Assembly (NCBI GenBank): GCA_032251315.1
Contig: JAVVEE010000005.1
Coordinates: 1-59,440 of the forward strand
Source of the DNA: LH-M37 sp032251315
GTDB lineage: Bacteria; Pseudomonadota; Gammaproteobacteria; SZUA-229
Direction: 5' to 3'
Length of the DNA: 59,440 bases
Shown here: positions 16,307 to 25,311 of the stretch, in pieces
How positions within the stretch are numbered: position 1 is the stretch's first letter
How the letters are laid out: every line of letters starts with the position of its first letter
The notes under the pieces: generated by a model
Database searches by the model: none
What the model was told of the DNA's origin: nothing
What the model saw: the letters and a program-made list of their open reading frames with translations, nothing else
Position numbers and translations under genes: made by a program

Positions 16307-17203
16307 TCAGCTACTGGATTGAACAAAGCGAATAGGATCGATCTGTCGATTATTCAGTAACACTTCAAAATGCACATGCGGGCCGGTTGAACGACCTGTC
16401 GAGCCCATGAGTGATATTGCCTGGCCCTTTTCAACAGTATCGCCCACTTTTACGAGAATCTCTGCGTTATGACCATAACGGGTGGTATAACCATTGCCAT
16501 GATTAATTTCCACGAGATTACCATAACCGTATCTTGAGCTCGCCCAGGTCACTACGCCAGTCGATGTCGCTATAACTTCACTGCCCTCTCTGCCGGCAAA
16601 ATCCATGCCGTTATGCTGTGCCAGCCTGCCGCTGAAAGGGTCGGTGCGCTGACCGAAATATGAGGAGGTCCAGCCTTTAACGATGGGACGTCCGGAGGGG
16701 CGTGATTGCTTTTTTACCTGTTCACGCATCAATACATCTTCCAGTATTGAGAGTTGCTGATCTCGGCTGTCCAGCTGGTCGCTGAGATCAACCAGGACAT
16801 TGCCAAATTCGGCGGAAACGGCATCTTCCGGCTCATGGGGGCCGCCCACTGCGGGTTTGTAACTGAAATTAAATTCTTCTGAATCAAGTTTGGATAATGT
16901 GACCAGACGTTCACCCAGCGCGTCCAGGCGGGTTACATGCGCCTGCATCAGCCCCAAACGGGCCGCCAGCGCATCCAGTTCGGACTGCGCATTGGCGCGG
17001 GCAGCGGCGATCAGGCTCTTCTGCTGGGCAAGCTCACTTTCCAGGCTGGTTAACTGACTGAGCTGGCCGGTGTTGGCACCCCACCAGTAGCCACCTACCG
17101 TCATCGTTCCCAGAAAAACGGACAGCAGGACACTGGAAGCTGTCAGCCCTATCTGCCAGCGCACCGGTTTTCCTCGATATTTTCCTACCAATATAATATT
17201 CAT
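16307..17203 (-). CDS. M23 family metallopeptidase (LytM-type), membrane anchored
   Basis: A 298-aa cell-wall endopeptidase or endopeptidase-activator. One N-terminal transmembrane helix (about 18-42) is followed by a coiled coil (about 47-105), a linker and a LytM domain from about residue 175. The zinc ligands of active M23 enzymes are present: H197 and D201 in 'HNGMDFAG', H278 in 'HVHFEV', with H245 and H276 as catalytic candidates. It therefore looks catalytically competent. M23 genes sit between lpxC and secA in many gammaproteobacteria. It is divergent from dciA. The exact peptidoglycan bond cut is unknown. Confidence 0.9.
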   Translation of the reverse strand: MNIILVGKYRGKPVRWQIGLTASSVLLSVFLGTMTVGGYWWGANTGQLSQLTSLESELAQQKSLIAAARANAQSELDALAARLGLMQAHVTRLDALGERLVTLSKLDSEEFNFSYKPAVGGPHEPEDAVSAEFGNVLVDLSDQLDSRDQQLSILEDVLMREQVKKQSRPSGRPIVKGWTSSYFGQRTDPFSGRLAQHNGMDFAGREGSEVIATSTGVVTWASSRYGYGNLVEINHGNGYTTRYGHNAEILVKVGDTVEKGQAISLMGSTGRSTGPHVHFEVLLNNRQIDPIRFVQSSS

Positions 17204-17265
17204 ATCTTCATTCTATCAATCGCGGTTAGTATGAGCATAGCCTATTTGATAACATATTTACCATT

Positions 17266-17685
17266 ATGAAACGTTTCGACCTCCAATTAAATCCCGCACT
17301 GGTATCAAAGTCACATGAACTGGAGCGACTTACTTCGCTGCTCAGCGGGGAATTACCTCGAGAAACCAGTGGACATTACCACGTCGCCGGCATTGATGAC
17401 AGTGCTCTTGTCATTATCACCGACTCGCCGGTATGGACAACGCGATTACGTCAGCTGGGGCCTGCGATAATTAATATACTGGCTGAGCGAGCCGGGAAAA
17501 GTGTTCAGCATGTCCGTATTATAAGCAGGCGCGGCGCCATTAAAAGCCCCTATCAGGCCAATCCAACCGTCGAGCGTATTCTCAGTGAAGAATCAGGACA
17601 GCTACTATCTCAAACTGCGGAATACATCCAGAACAACGAGCTTAAAAACGCGCTCCTGAAACTTTCCGGGCGTAGCGATAAATAG
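17266..17685 (+). CDS. dciA: DciA-like (DUF721) replicative helicase loader
   Basis: A 139-aa basic protein of the DUF721 family, with the conserved 'VWTTRLRQLGPAIINIL' type segment in the middle of the domain. DciA loads DnaB in bacteria that lack DnaC/DnaI. A plus-strand dciA between the M23 gene and lpxC is a usual arrangement. Its TAG stop lies inside the left arm of a long palindrome (17684-17761). It is the only plus-strand gene between zapD and prmA. Confidence 0.85.
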   Translation: MKRFDLQLNPALVSKSHELERLTSLLSGELPRETSGHYHVAGIDDSALVIITDSPVWTTRLRQLGPAIINILAERAGKSVQHVRIISRRGAIKSPYQANPTVERILSEESGQLLSQTAEYIQNNELKNALLKLSGRSDK

Positions 17686-17761
17686 CTGTCGGATTCAGGC
17701 TAAATTGGCAGCGGAAGTGGGAAAATGGCCCCACGCTTCAATTCCCCTAAGCCCGACAGCT
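17684..17761. repeat. 78-base imperfect palindrome between convergent dciA and lpxC
   Basis: AGCTGTCGG at 17684-17692 is perfectly inverted as CCGACAGCT at 17753-17761. The interior is also partly self-complementary (AATTG/CAATT, GAAG/CTTC, GTGGG/CCCAC), so it would fold into one long bulged hairpin. It begins in the dciA stop and ends two bases before the lpxC stop. It may be a bidirectional terminator, although neither side has a T run, or a small palindromic repeat. Confidence 0.55.
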
Positions 17762-17763
17762 TC

Positions 17764-18678
17764 CTAGAAAGCCTGTAGCGGCTGTGTATATGAGATGGGC
17801 GAAGCAGATTCTTCGTCTTCGAATGTCACTTCTTCCCAGGCCGATTCATCAGCAATCAGAGCTTTCAGCAACTTATTGTTCAGGGCGTGGCCTGAACGAT
17901 AACCGGAAAAAGCGCCGATCAGGCTGTGTCCCAGCAAATACAGGTCGCCAATAGCATCCAGTATCTTGTGTTTGACGAACTCATCTTCGTAACGCAGTCC
18001 GTCTTCATTCAGGACGCGAAATTCGTCAACTACAATCGCATTATCAATACTCCCGCCCAGCACCAGGTTCTGCGACCTCAGGTATTCAATATCGTGCATA
18101 AAACCAAAGGTACGCGCACGGCTTACCTCCTTAACAAAGGAAGTGGTAGAAAAATCAATCTCCGCCTTGCAGGGCATACCTTTGAATACAGGATGGTCAA
18201 AATTGATAGAAAACCCTACTTTAAAACCTTCGAAAGGATCAAAACGGGCCCATTTGTCGTCTTCTTCAACCAGAATCGATTTTTTAATCCGGATAAACCG
18301 CTTGGGCGCGGCCTGTTCGGCGATGCCTGCCGACTGGATCAAAAATACAAAAGGGCCTGAGCTGCCGTCCATAATCGGCACTTCACCAGTACTCACGTCC
18401 ACATAGGCGTTGTCGATACCCAGGCCGGCCATAGCTGACAACAAGTGCTCGACAGTGGAAACACGGACTCCGTCCTGCTCCAGGGTGGTGGATAAGGTAG
18501 TGGGCCCGACATTTCCAGCAGTCGCCTTTATTTCAACTGGCTCGTTCAAATCCACTCGCCGAAAAATGATGCCTGTATCCGGCTGTGCTGGACGCAGGGT
18601 CAGATAAACCTTCTCTCCTGAGTGCAGGCCGACGCCGGTCGCACGAATTACATTTTTTAGTGTTCTTTGCTTAATCAA
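17764..18678 (-). CDS. lpxC: UDP-3-O-acyl-N-acetylglucosamine deacetylase
   Basis: Committed step of lipid A synthesis, a zinc amidase of 304 aa. The zinc ligands are H78 ('STVEHLLSA'), H237 and D241 ('HKILDAIGD'), and the catalytic His is H264. The N-terminus ('IKQRTLKNVIRATGVGLHSGEKV') matches the family exactly and starts with TTG at 18678; no in-frame ATG or GTG is available upstream. A rare start codon would lower translation of an enzyme whose level is tightly controlled in other bacteria. It ends the dcw block, 172 bases after ftsZ, and may have its own promoter. Confidence 0.97.
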   Translation of the reverse strand: MIKQRTLKNVIRATGVGLHSGEKVYLTLRPAQPDTGIIFRRVDLNEPVEIKATAGNVGPTTLSTTLEQDGVRVSTVEHLLSAMAGLGIDNAYVDVSTGEVPIMDGSSGPFVFLIQSAGIAEQAAPKRFIRIKKSILVEEDDKWARFDPFEGFKVGFSINFDHPVFKGMPCKAEIDFSTTSFVKEVSRARTFGFMHDIEYLRSQNLVLGGSIDNAIVVDEFRVLNEDGLRYEDEFVKHKILDAIGDLYLLGHSLIGAFSGYRSGHALNNKLLKALIADESAWEEVTFEDEESASPISYTQPLQAF

Positions 18679-18850
18679 TGCCTTATATCCTGAAATATCT
18701 AAATATCACCACTCTTTGCGATATGCACAGAGCCAGCTTTATATTGTCACACATATAACATAATAATAGCAGGCATTTTTTGACCCCGCATCTTATTTTG
18801 AGCAAACCCGTTCTCAGGCAGTCATCCCCCCGGCACCCGCTTCAGCGGAA

Positions 18851-19981
18851 TCAGTCAGCCTGACGACGCAAAAATGCCGGTATATCCAGCAAACTTTCGT
18901 CGTACTCCCCGGTAGAGGTGGTTTTACTCTGCTTGCGTTGTACAGCCGGTTTTTCCAGTTGCCCGTAATCAACATCACCATTGGTATTACGAGGCACTAC
19001 ATTTATCTCCGGCTTTTTAGCCGCGGGCAGAGCCCCCAGGCCTGTCGCTACCACAGTAACCCGCAATTCGTCACCCAGAGTATCGTCGATGGCGGTACCC
19101 ATCACCACAGTTGCATCATCCGAAGCAAACGAGCTAATAACAGCGCCTATATCCTGAAACTCACCCAGCGTCATATTGGCACCAGTGACATTGACCAGAA
19201 TACCCCGTGCACCGGATAAATTCACATCCTCCAGAAGGGGGCTTGCGATGGCTGACTGAGCTGCGTCTTTAGCGCGATTTTCGCCCAGCGCTTTGCCGGA
19301 GCCCATCATGCCCATGCCCATCTTTGACATCACCGTGCGCACATCAGCGAAATCGACATTAATTACACCAGGATTGGTGATCAGTTCGGTAATGCCCTGC
19401 ACTGCACCACTTAAAACATCATTGGCACCATTAAAGGCATGCATCAGATCAAAATCACGACCGTAGACATCCAGCAATTTGTCATTCGGAATGGTGATCA
19501 ACGAGTCAACATTGCGGGTCAACTCATTAATGCCGCTCATTGCAATTTTCATGCGCGAAGCACCTTCAAAACTGAACGGCTTGGTAACGACACCAACCAC
19601 CAGAATACCCATCTCTCTAGCCAGCTGCGCCACCACCGGTGCGGCACCTGTACCGGTGCCGCCGCCCATTCCGGCTGTAATGAACAGCATATCGGTATCA
19701 CCAATCGCTTCCTGAATTAGCTCGCGATCTTCAAGTGCCGCCTGTTGCCCGACTTCCGGGGTTGCGCCAGCGCCCAGCCCTTTGGTTATGTTGCAACCAA
19801 TCTGCAATGACTTGCAGCCCGTTAATTTACTCAAGGCCTGTGCATCGGTATTGGCGCAGATAAAATCTACACCGCTGATGCCACTGGCCACCATATGCCG
19901 AACGGCGTTGCCGCCACCACCGCCAACACCCATGACTTTAATGACGGCGTCTTGTGCTACTGAGTCCATAAATTCAAACAT
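18851..19981 (-). CDS. ftsZ: Cell division GTPase FtsZ
   Basis: Tubulin homologue that forms the Z ring, 376 aa. The glycine-rich GTP loop is at residues 106-112 ('GGGTGTG'), the T7 synergy loop is present ('NVDFADVRTVM'), and the conserved C-terminal peptide ('LLDIPAFLRRQAD') that binds FtsA, ZipA and ZapD closes the protein. A ribosome site (AAAGGTG) precedes the ATG. It lies 99 bases after ftsA, the largest gap within the dcw run, so a promoter there is possible. Confidence 0.98.
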   Translation of the reverse strand: MFEFMDSVAQDAVIKVMGVGGGGGNAVRHMVASGISGVDFICANTDAQALSKLTGCKSLQIGCNITKGLGAGATPEVGQQAALEDRELIQEAIGDTDMLFITAGMGGGTGTGAAPVVAQLAREMGILVVGVVTKPFSFEGASRMKIAMSGINELTRNVDSLITIPNDKLLDVYGRDFDLMHAFNGANDVLSGAVQGITELITNPGVINVDFADVRTVMSKMGMGMMGSGKALGENRAKDAAQSAIASPLLEDVNLSGARGILVNVTGANMTLGEFQDIGAVISSFASDDATVVMGTAIDDTLGDELRVTVVATGLGALPAAKKPEINVVPRNTNGDVDYGQLEKPAVQRKQSKTTSTGEYDESLLDIPAFLRRQAD

Positions 19982-20080
19982 AAGCGTTCACCTTTGTCTG
20001 CTTGCTACTGTTACTTTTTCCGGCATAACACCGGGCCATTTTCAACTTTCTCTGCGCTAACTTTGTCATTAATTCTTTCA

Positions 20081-21316
20081 TTAAAAATTCCCCTGAAACC
20101 AACTTTTCATTCGTGCGAATACACTTTTTATTCCACCATCCGTCATAATATGACTGGTGCCGGCATCACGATGCTGACTACCAAACAGCAAGAGGCCGAC
20201 ACCCGTGGCGTAAATTGGATTACTGACCACATCCGACAGACCTGTTACGTATTGAGGCAAACCCAGCCGAACCGGCATGTGAAAAATTTCCTCTGCCAGA
20301 TCGATGACGCCTTCCATTTTTGAACTGCCGCCTGTCATCACAATGCCGGCGGCAATAATCTCTTCAAATCCACTCTTGCGCAGTTCTGCCTGAACCAGCG
20401 ACAACAATTCTTCATAACGTGGCTCGACCACTTCCGCCAGCGTTTGCCGCGACAGTTTACGGGGAGCACGATCACCCACACTGGGCACCTCAATGGTTTC
20501 TTCCGGATTAGCCAACTGCCTTAATGCGCAGGCAAACTTGATCTTTATATCGTTGGCATATTGTGTAGGCGTGCGTAATGCCACGGCAATATCATTGGTC
20601 ACCTGATCACCCGCAATGGGGATAACGGCGGTGTGCCTGATGGCACCATCCGAGAACACCGCGATGTCCGTGGTGCCGCCACCAATATCAATCAGACAGA
20701 CACCCAGCTCCTTCTCGTCTTCGGTTAACACCGAGTAACTGGACGCCAGTTGCTCCAGAATAATATCGTCTACTTCCAGGCCGCAACGTCGCACACATTT
20801 GATAATGTTCTGTGCCGCACCTACCGCGCCGGTCACCAGATGCACCTTGGCTTCAAGGCGCACACCGGACATGCCTATCGGCTCACGGATACCCTCCTGC
20901 TGATCAATAATAAATTCCTGCGGCAGGATATGAAGGATGCGCTGATCGGCCGGTATAGCCACTGCCCGCGCGGCATCAATCACCCGATCAAGATCACCAT
21001 TGGTCACTTCCCTCTCGCGTATGGCAACGATACCGTGTGAATTAATGCTTCTGATATGACTGCCTGCAATACCGGCAAAAACGGAGTTAATCTGACAACC
21101 TGCCATCAGCTCTGCCTCTGCAATGGCGCGCTGAATAGACTGAACAGTCGATTCAATGTTTACCACCACACCTTTCTTAAGACCGTATGAAGGATGCGAA
21201 CCCAGGCCGATAATTTCCACACCTCCTTCTGGTGTTATCTCTCCCACAATCGCCACCACTTTCGAGGTGCCGATGTCGAGACCCACGATCATATTCTTAT
21301 CCGTTTTTTTGGTCAT
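20081..21316 (-). CDS. ftsA: Cell division protein FtsA
   Basis: Actin-like ATPase that tethers FtsZ to the membrane, 411 aa. Phosphate-1 ('VGLDIGTSKV') and phosphate-2 ('LIDIGGGTTDIAVF') motifs are clear, the 1C domain lies between them, and the C-terminal amphipathic helix ('VFARMKSWFQGNF') is the membrane anchor. It starts three bases after the ftsQ stop. Confidence 0.97.
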   Translation of the reverse strand: MTKKTDKNMIVGLDIGTSKVVAIVGEITPEGGVEIIGLGSHPSYGLKKGVVVNIESTVQSIQRAIAEAELMAGCQINSVFAGIAGSHIRSINSHGIVAIREREVTNGDLDRVIDAARAVAIPADQRILHILPQEFIIDQQEGIREPIGMSGVRLEAKVHLVTGAVGAAQNIIKCVRRCGLEVDDIILEQLASSYSVLTEDEKELGVCLIDIGGGTTDIAVFSDGAIRHTAVIPIAGDQVTNDIAVALRTPTQYANDIKIKFACALRQLANPEETIEVPSVGDRAPRKLSRQTLAEVVEPRYEELLSLVQAELRKSGFEEIIAAGIVMTGGSSKMEGVIDLAEEIFHMPVRLGLPQYVTGLSDVVSNPIYATGVGLLLFGSQHRDAGTSHIMTDGGIKSVFARMKSWFQGNF

Positions 21317-21319
21317 CTT

Positions 21320-22060
21320 TTACGCCTCTCCTACCAGTGTATGTTTGCTGGCATTATTGTTTTTTTCACGCATGGCAAATCCATTGGGGTAACGCAAATC
21401 AATCGCTTCAATATTTTTCAAATTTAAGGCATCAATATTCGAGAACACCCGAACAAATCTGACCAGCCTGTTTTCAGGATGATCACGTCCGAGCTTGAGT
21501 TCAATTTTATTTGCCGTATCTTTTAATAAGAACTGGAGGCTCCAGGCACGACGATCATTTAGATTCAAATCAACCACTTCAAATCCCATTGATGAAAAAT
21601 CTTTGTTAACCGCCACCAGGAACTTCCACATTTTATTATGCAAACCCTCTGGTCCTTTCAATCTCGGCAGTGGCCAGTTATCACTAATCACCGCAGGTTT
21701 AAACACTTCGCCGCGAGCACTGATCATGGCATCGTCATTCCAGTAGGCCACGGCGCGCTTTTCAGCCACTTTTATATGAAGACTGGATGGCCACTGCCGA
21801 CGTACCGAGACATCATCTACCCAGGGCAGTGCCAGCAGCGTGGTTTTTATTGCGCCAAGATCAAGCGCAAAGTAGCCGCCATCAATCACTGCAACGACCT
21901 CGTTCCTGAAATCATCGTGGGCGATATTTTCAAACTCACCTTCGATCTCAACGTTTTCGATGGGTGCAATATCATTGAAATTGAATTCAATCAGCCACCA
22001 GCCGCTCAACAACAGAGCAGCTATAACCAGCACGAAAATCAGTCGGCGCTTACTGCTCAT
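21320..22060 (-). CDS. ftsQ: Cell division protein FtsQ
   Basis: Bitopic divisome protein of 246 aa. A short cytoplasmic N-terminus, one transmembrane helix (about 6-25) and then the periplasmic POTRA and beta domains ('FALDLGAIKTTLLALPWVDDVSVRRQWPS' region) are seen. It links the early ring to FtsB/FtsL. Its ATG overlaps the ddl stop by four bases, so it is translationally coupled. The position between ddl and ftsA is standard. Confidence 0.94.
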   Translation of the reverse strand: MSSKRRLIFVLVIAALLLSGWWLIEFNFNDIAPIENVEIEGEFENIAHDDFRNEVVAVIDGGYFALDLGAIKTTLLALPWVDDVSVRRQWPSSLHIKVAEKRAVAYWNDDAMISARGEVFKPAVISDNWPLPRLKGPEGLHNKMWKFLVAVNKDFSSMGFEVVDLNLNDRRAWSLQFLLKDTANKIELKLGRDHPENRLVRFVRVFSNIDALNLKNIEAIDLRYPNGFAMREKNNNASKHTLVGEA

Positions 22061-22974
22061 GATGCGCCCCGTAAAATCTCAACAACCAGCTGTTCAAAAC
22101 TAATGCCTGCCTGTTTGGCTGCCATCGGTACGAGACTGTGATCGGTCATACCCGGCACTGTGTTTACCTCAATGAGCCAGGGCTGATTTTTATGGTCAAT
22201 CATAAAATCAACCCGACCCCAGCCGCAGGCATCAACTGCGCTGAAAGACTTCTTGATCATCACGGCCAGCTGTTCTTCATCGTCCTTACTCAAACCACAG
22301 GGACAGATATATTTGGTATCGACCGCCTGATATTTCGCGTCAAAATCATAAAATGAATGCGATGTTTCCAGACGAATCATGGGCAGCACACGCGCATTCA
22401 AAATAGCGGCGGTGTATTCCACACCGGTTATCCAGCGTTCGGCGATCACCGCTCCGCCGCAGGCTTTCGCCTTCTGCCAGGCCGCCACCATTTCACTCGC
22501 ATCGCTCACCTTGCTCATGCCTATGCTCGAGCCTTCCAGCACCGGCTTTATGATCAGCGGCAAACCAATTTCCTGCACCGCCTGGACACAATCTGTCTCG
22601 CTTTCCAGCAGACGGTAATCAGGCGTAGGCAGGCCTGCGCCATGCCAGATCTGTTTTGTTCGCAGCTTGTCCATCGACAGCGCTGACCCCAGAACTTTCG
22701 AGCCGGTGAACGGAATCGCCATTGCACTCAGCAAGCCCTGCATGGTGCCGTCTTCACCGCCGCGTCCATGCAGGGCAATGAAGGCACGATCAAAACGGCC
22801 CTGATCGAGCACGGTGGCGATATGGTGATCGACATCAATGCCATGCGCATCAATGCCCTGCGCCTGCAATGCCTGCAACACGGCTTTGCCACTCAGCAAT
22901 GAAATCTCACGCTCGGCAGACCAGCCGCCCATGAGCACGGCCACTTTTCCAAACTCACCGGCCAATGTACTCAT
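22057..22974 (-). CDS. ddl: D-alanine--D-alanine ligase
   Basis: ATP-grasp ligase making the D-Ala-D-Ala dipeptide used by MurF, 305 aa. Family motifs include 'VLMGGWSAEREISLLSG' at the N-terminus, 'HGRGGEDGTMQGLL', 'KPVLEGSSIGMSKV', and the C-terminal 'WLIEVNTVPGMTDHSLVP'. It is of the DdlB type by position between murB and ftsQ, with four-base overlaps on both sides. Confidence 0.96.
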   Translation of the reverse strand: MSTLAGEFGKVAVLMGGWSAEREISLLSGKAVLQALQAQGIDAHGIDVDHHIATVLDQGRFDRAFIALHGRGGEDGTMQGLLSAMAIPFTGSKVLGSALSMDKLRTKQIWHGAGLPTPDYRLLESETDCVQAVQEIGLPLIIKPVLEGSSIGMSKVSDASEMVAAWQKAKACGGAVIAERWITGVEYTAAILNARVLPMIRLETSHSFYDFDAKYQAVDTKYICPCGLSKDDEEQLAVMIKKSFSAVDACGWGRVDFMIDHKNQPWLIEVNTVPGMTDHSLVPMAAKQAGISFEQLVVEILRGAS

Positions 22975-23882
22975 GACAACCTCTCCCCAACGATATGCAC
23001 TTCGGTTTGCAAACGCACTCCGGTCTGATCCATTACATTTTCTTGCACAAACTCAATCAGCGACTCGATATCCTCAGCCGTCGCCTGCTGATCATTTATA
23101 ATAAAATTAGCGTGTTTTTCTGACACTACCGCACCACCTATTCGTTTTCCTTTCAAGCCGCATTGTTCAATTAACCGCGCTGCATAATCGTTATCCGGAT
23201 TGCGAAACACCGAACCGCTGTTAGCCGTTCCCGTAGGTTGCGTTTGCGCGCGTTTCGCCAGCAACTGCTTAACATTTCCGGAGCCACTCGTATCCACATC
23301 AAACTTCAGCAGGGCAGCAACAAACCATTCATCTTCCGGCCCCGCTACACTGCGATAAGCAATTTTGTATTCGTCCGGCGATCTCCGGTAAATCTCTCCC
23401 TGACGATTAATGGTTTCCACCTGCACCACGTGCCGCCAGGTCTCGCCACCAAAGGCGCCGGCGTTCATTGCCAATGCTCCGCCGATGAGGCCGGGAATGC
23501 CGGCAAAAAATTCCGCCCCGGCCAGATGCTCGCGCTCACAGAAGCGTGCCAGTTTTGCCCCCGCCACACCGGCGCCCACGTACACACAGTTATTTTCTTT
23601 TCGTTCCATCTGCGACATCACGCCCTGAGTTGCAATCACCGTGCCGTGAAAACCACCGTCACGCACCAGAGTGTTACTGCCCAGCCCCAGCCATAATAAA
23701 TTTTCATCTTTGGGTAATGATTTCAGCAGCGTCGCCAGATCCTCAATATCCGTAGGTATGCAGTAACGTTCAGCCAGACCACCGGCGCGCCAGCTGGTAT
23801 GGCTGGACATCGGCTCGTTATAACGAAGCTCGCCCCTTATTGATATTGGTGTTGTTGTTGTGTTCAATTGCATCGCCTCCAT
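22971..23882 (-). CDS. murB: UDP-N-acetylenolpyruvoylglucosamine reductase
   Basis: FAD/NADPH enzyme that reduces enolpyruvyl-UDP-GlcNAc to UDP-MurNAc, 303 aa. The flavin-binding 'LGLGSNTLVRDGGF' and 'IPGLIGGALAMNAGAFGGE' motifs and the type I active-site 'GSVFRNPDNDYAARLIEQCGLKG' pattern are visible; the serine in 'NSGSVF' is the proton donor expected. Unlike in E. coli, murB lies inside the dcw cluster, between murC and ddl. The ATG at 23882 has an AAGG ribosome site inside the end of murC. Confidence 0.95.
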   Translation of the reverse strand: MEAMQLNTTTTPISIRGELRYNEPMSSHTSWRAGGLAERYCIPTDIEDLATLLKSLPKDENLLWLGLGSNTLVRDGGFHGTVIATQGVMSQMERKENNCVYVGAGVAGAKLARFCEREHLAGAEFFAGIPGLIGGALAMNAGAFGGETWRHVVQVETINRQGEIYRRSPDEYKIAYRSVAGPEDEWFVAALLKFDVDTSGSGNVKQLLAKRAQTQPTGTANSGSVFRNPDNDYAARLIEQCGLKGKRIGGAVVSEKHANFIINDQQATAEDIESLIEFVQENVMDQTGVRLQTEVHIVGERLS

Positions 23883-23883
23883 C

Positions 23884-25311
23884 TCATGCCTTCTTCTGCA
23901 ACTGCTCAGTCAAACTTTCCGCCACCCGGCCAATCGAACCCGCGCCCAGAGTGAGAATAATGTCACCATCCTGAATCACTGCACGCAACGACTCGGCCAC
24001 CATCTCTACATCTTTTACAAATATCGGATTAACCTTTCCGCGTGCGCGAGTGGCGGCACACAAAGAGCGCCCATCGGCACCGGTGATTACGTCCTCACCG
24101 GCGGCATATACTTCAGTCAGCAGCAACACGTCGACACCGGCCAGAATCTCACTAAAGTCTTCAAACAGATCCCGGGTACGGGTATAACGATGCGGCTGAA
24201 AGACCAGCACCAGACGTTTCTCTGGCCAGCCTGTCTGCACCGCCTGCAAGGTTGCTGCCACTTCGGTCGGGTGATGACCGTAATCATCAACCAGCGTCAC
24301 CGTACCCGCAGGTATTTTTATTTCGCCGTACAGATGCATGCGACGACCTACGCCTTCAAAAAGCGCCAGCGCCGACTGTATCGCCTCATCCTTCACGCCC
24401 AGCTCATGCGCTATGGCAATCGCCGCCAGTGCATTCAGTACATTGTGCTTGCCCGGCATATTCAGGGTGACCGCCAGCGTTTCACTGCGCCCCGGCAAAC
24501 TGACATCAAAAAAGGTTTGCATGCCCGAGGGTCGAATATTGGAGGCCCTGACATCCGCTTCCTGCTCGATACCGTACCGCAACAGAGGCCGGGTAATTTT
24601 TGGCAGCAGACTTCTTACTTCATCGTCTTCAACACAGACCACTGCCAGTCCATAAAATGGCAGGTGATGTAAAAATTCGACAAAGGCTTCGCGCAGACGC
24701 TCAAAATCATTGTGGTAAGTTGGCAGGTGATCGGCATCGATATTGGTGACCACTGCGATCATGGGCTGCAAATATAAAAACGAGGCATCACTTTCATCGG
24801 CTTCGGCCACCAGATATTTTCCGCTGCCCAGATTTGCATGCGCCGAAGAGCTGTTTAACTTGCCGCCGATGACATAAGTAGGATCCAGACCGCCTGCATC
24901 CAGCAAACTGGTGACCAGTGAAGTAGTGGTGGTTTTTCCATGCGTTCCCGCCACCGCAATGCCCTGACTGAAGCGCATCAACTCCGCCAGCATCTCTGCT
25001 CGGGGGACCACGGGAATCAGCAGATCACGTGCCGCTTTCACTTCAGGATTTTCTGCATTGATCGCACTGGAGACCACCACCACATCCACATTCTGCACAT
25101 TAGCGGCAGCATGTGCCTGAAAGACCTTGATGCCGTCAGACTGCAAACCCCGGGTAATGACGTTGTCAGCAATATCGGAACCGCTGACTTCATAACCCAG
25201 AGTGTTCATGACATCCGCAATGCCGCTCATCCCCGCGCCGCCAATGCCCACAAAATGGACCTTGTGAATCCTGCGCATAAAGCTATCGAACTGAGTGTTT
25301 TCATTTTTCAT
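23884..25311 (-). CDS. murC: UDP-N-acetylmuramate--L-alanine ligase
   Basis: Adds L-Ala to UDP-MurNAc. The Mur-ligase architecture is complete in 475 aa: an N-terminal Rossmann part ('HFVGIGGAGMSGIADVM'), the ATP P-loop 'GTHGKTTTTSL', the central 'DADHLPTYHNDFERL' segment, and the C-terminal 'LVDDYGHHPTEVAATL'. Its ATG overlaps the murG stop by four bases. Confidence 0.97.
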   Translation of the reverse strand: MKNENTQFDSFMRRIHKVHFVGIGGAGMSGIADVMNTLGYEVSGSDIADNVITRGLQSDGIKVFQAHAAANVQNVDVVVVSSAINAENPEVKAARDLLIPVVPRAEMLAELMRFSQGIAVAGTHGKTTTTSLVTSLLDAGGLDPTYVIGGKLNSSSAHANLGSGKYLVAEADESDASFLYLQPMIAVVTNIDADHLPTYHNDFERLREAFVEFLHHLPFYGLAVVCVEDDEVRSLLPKITRPLLRYGIEQEADVRASNIRPSGMQTFFDVSLPGRSETLAVTLNMPGKHNVLNALAAIAIAHELGVKDEAIQSALALFEGVGRRMHLYGEIKIPAGTVTLVDDYGHHPTEVAATLQAVQTGWPEKRLVLVFQPHRYTRTRDLFEDFSEILAGVDVLLLTEVYAAGEDVITGADGRSLCAATRARGKVNPIFVKDVEMVAESLRAVIQDGDIILTLGAGSIGRVAESLTEQLQKKA

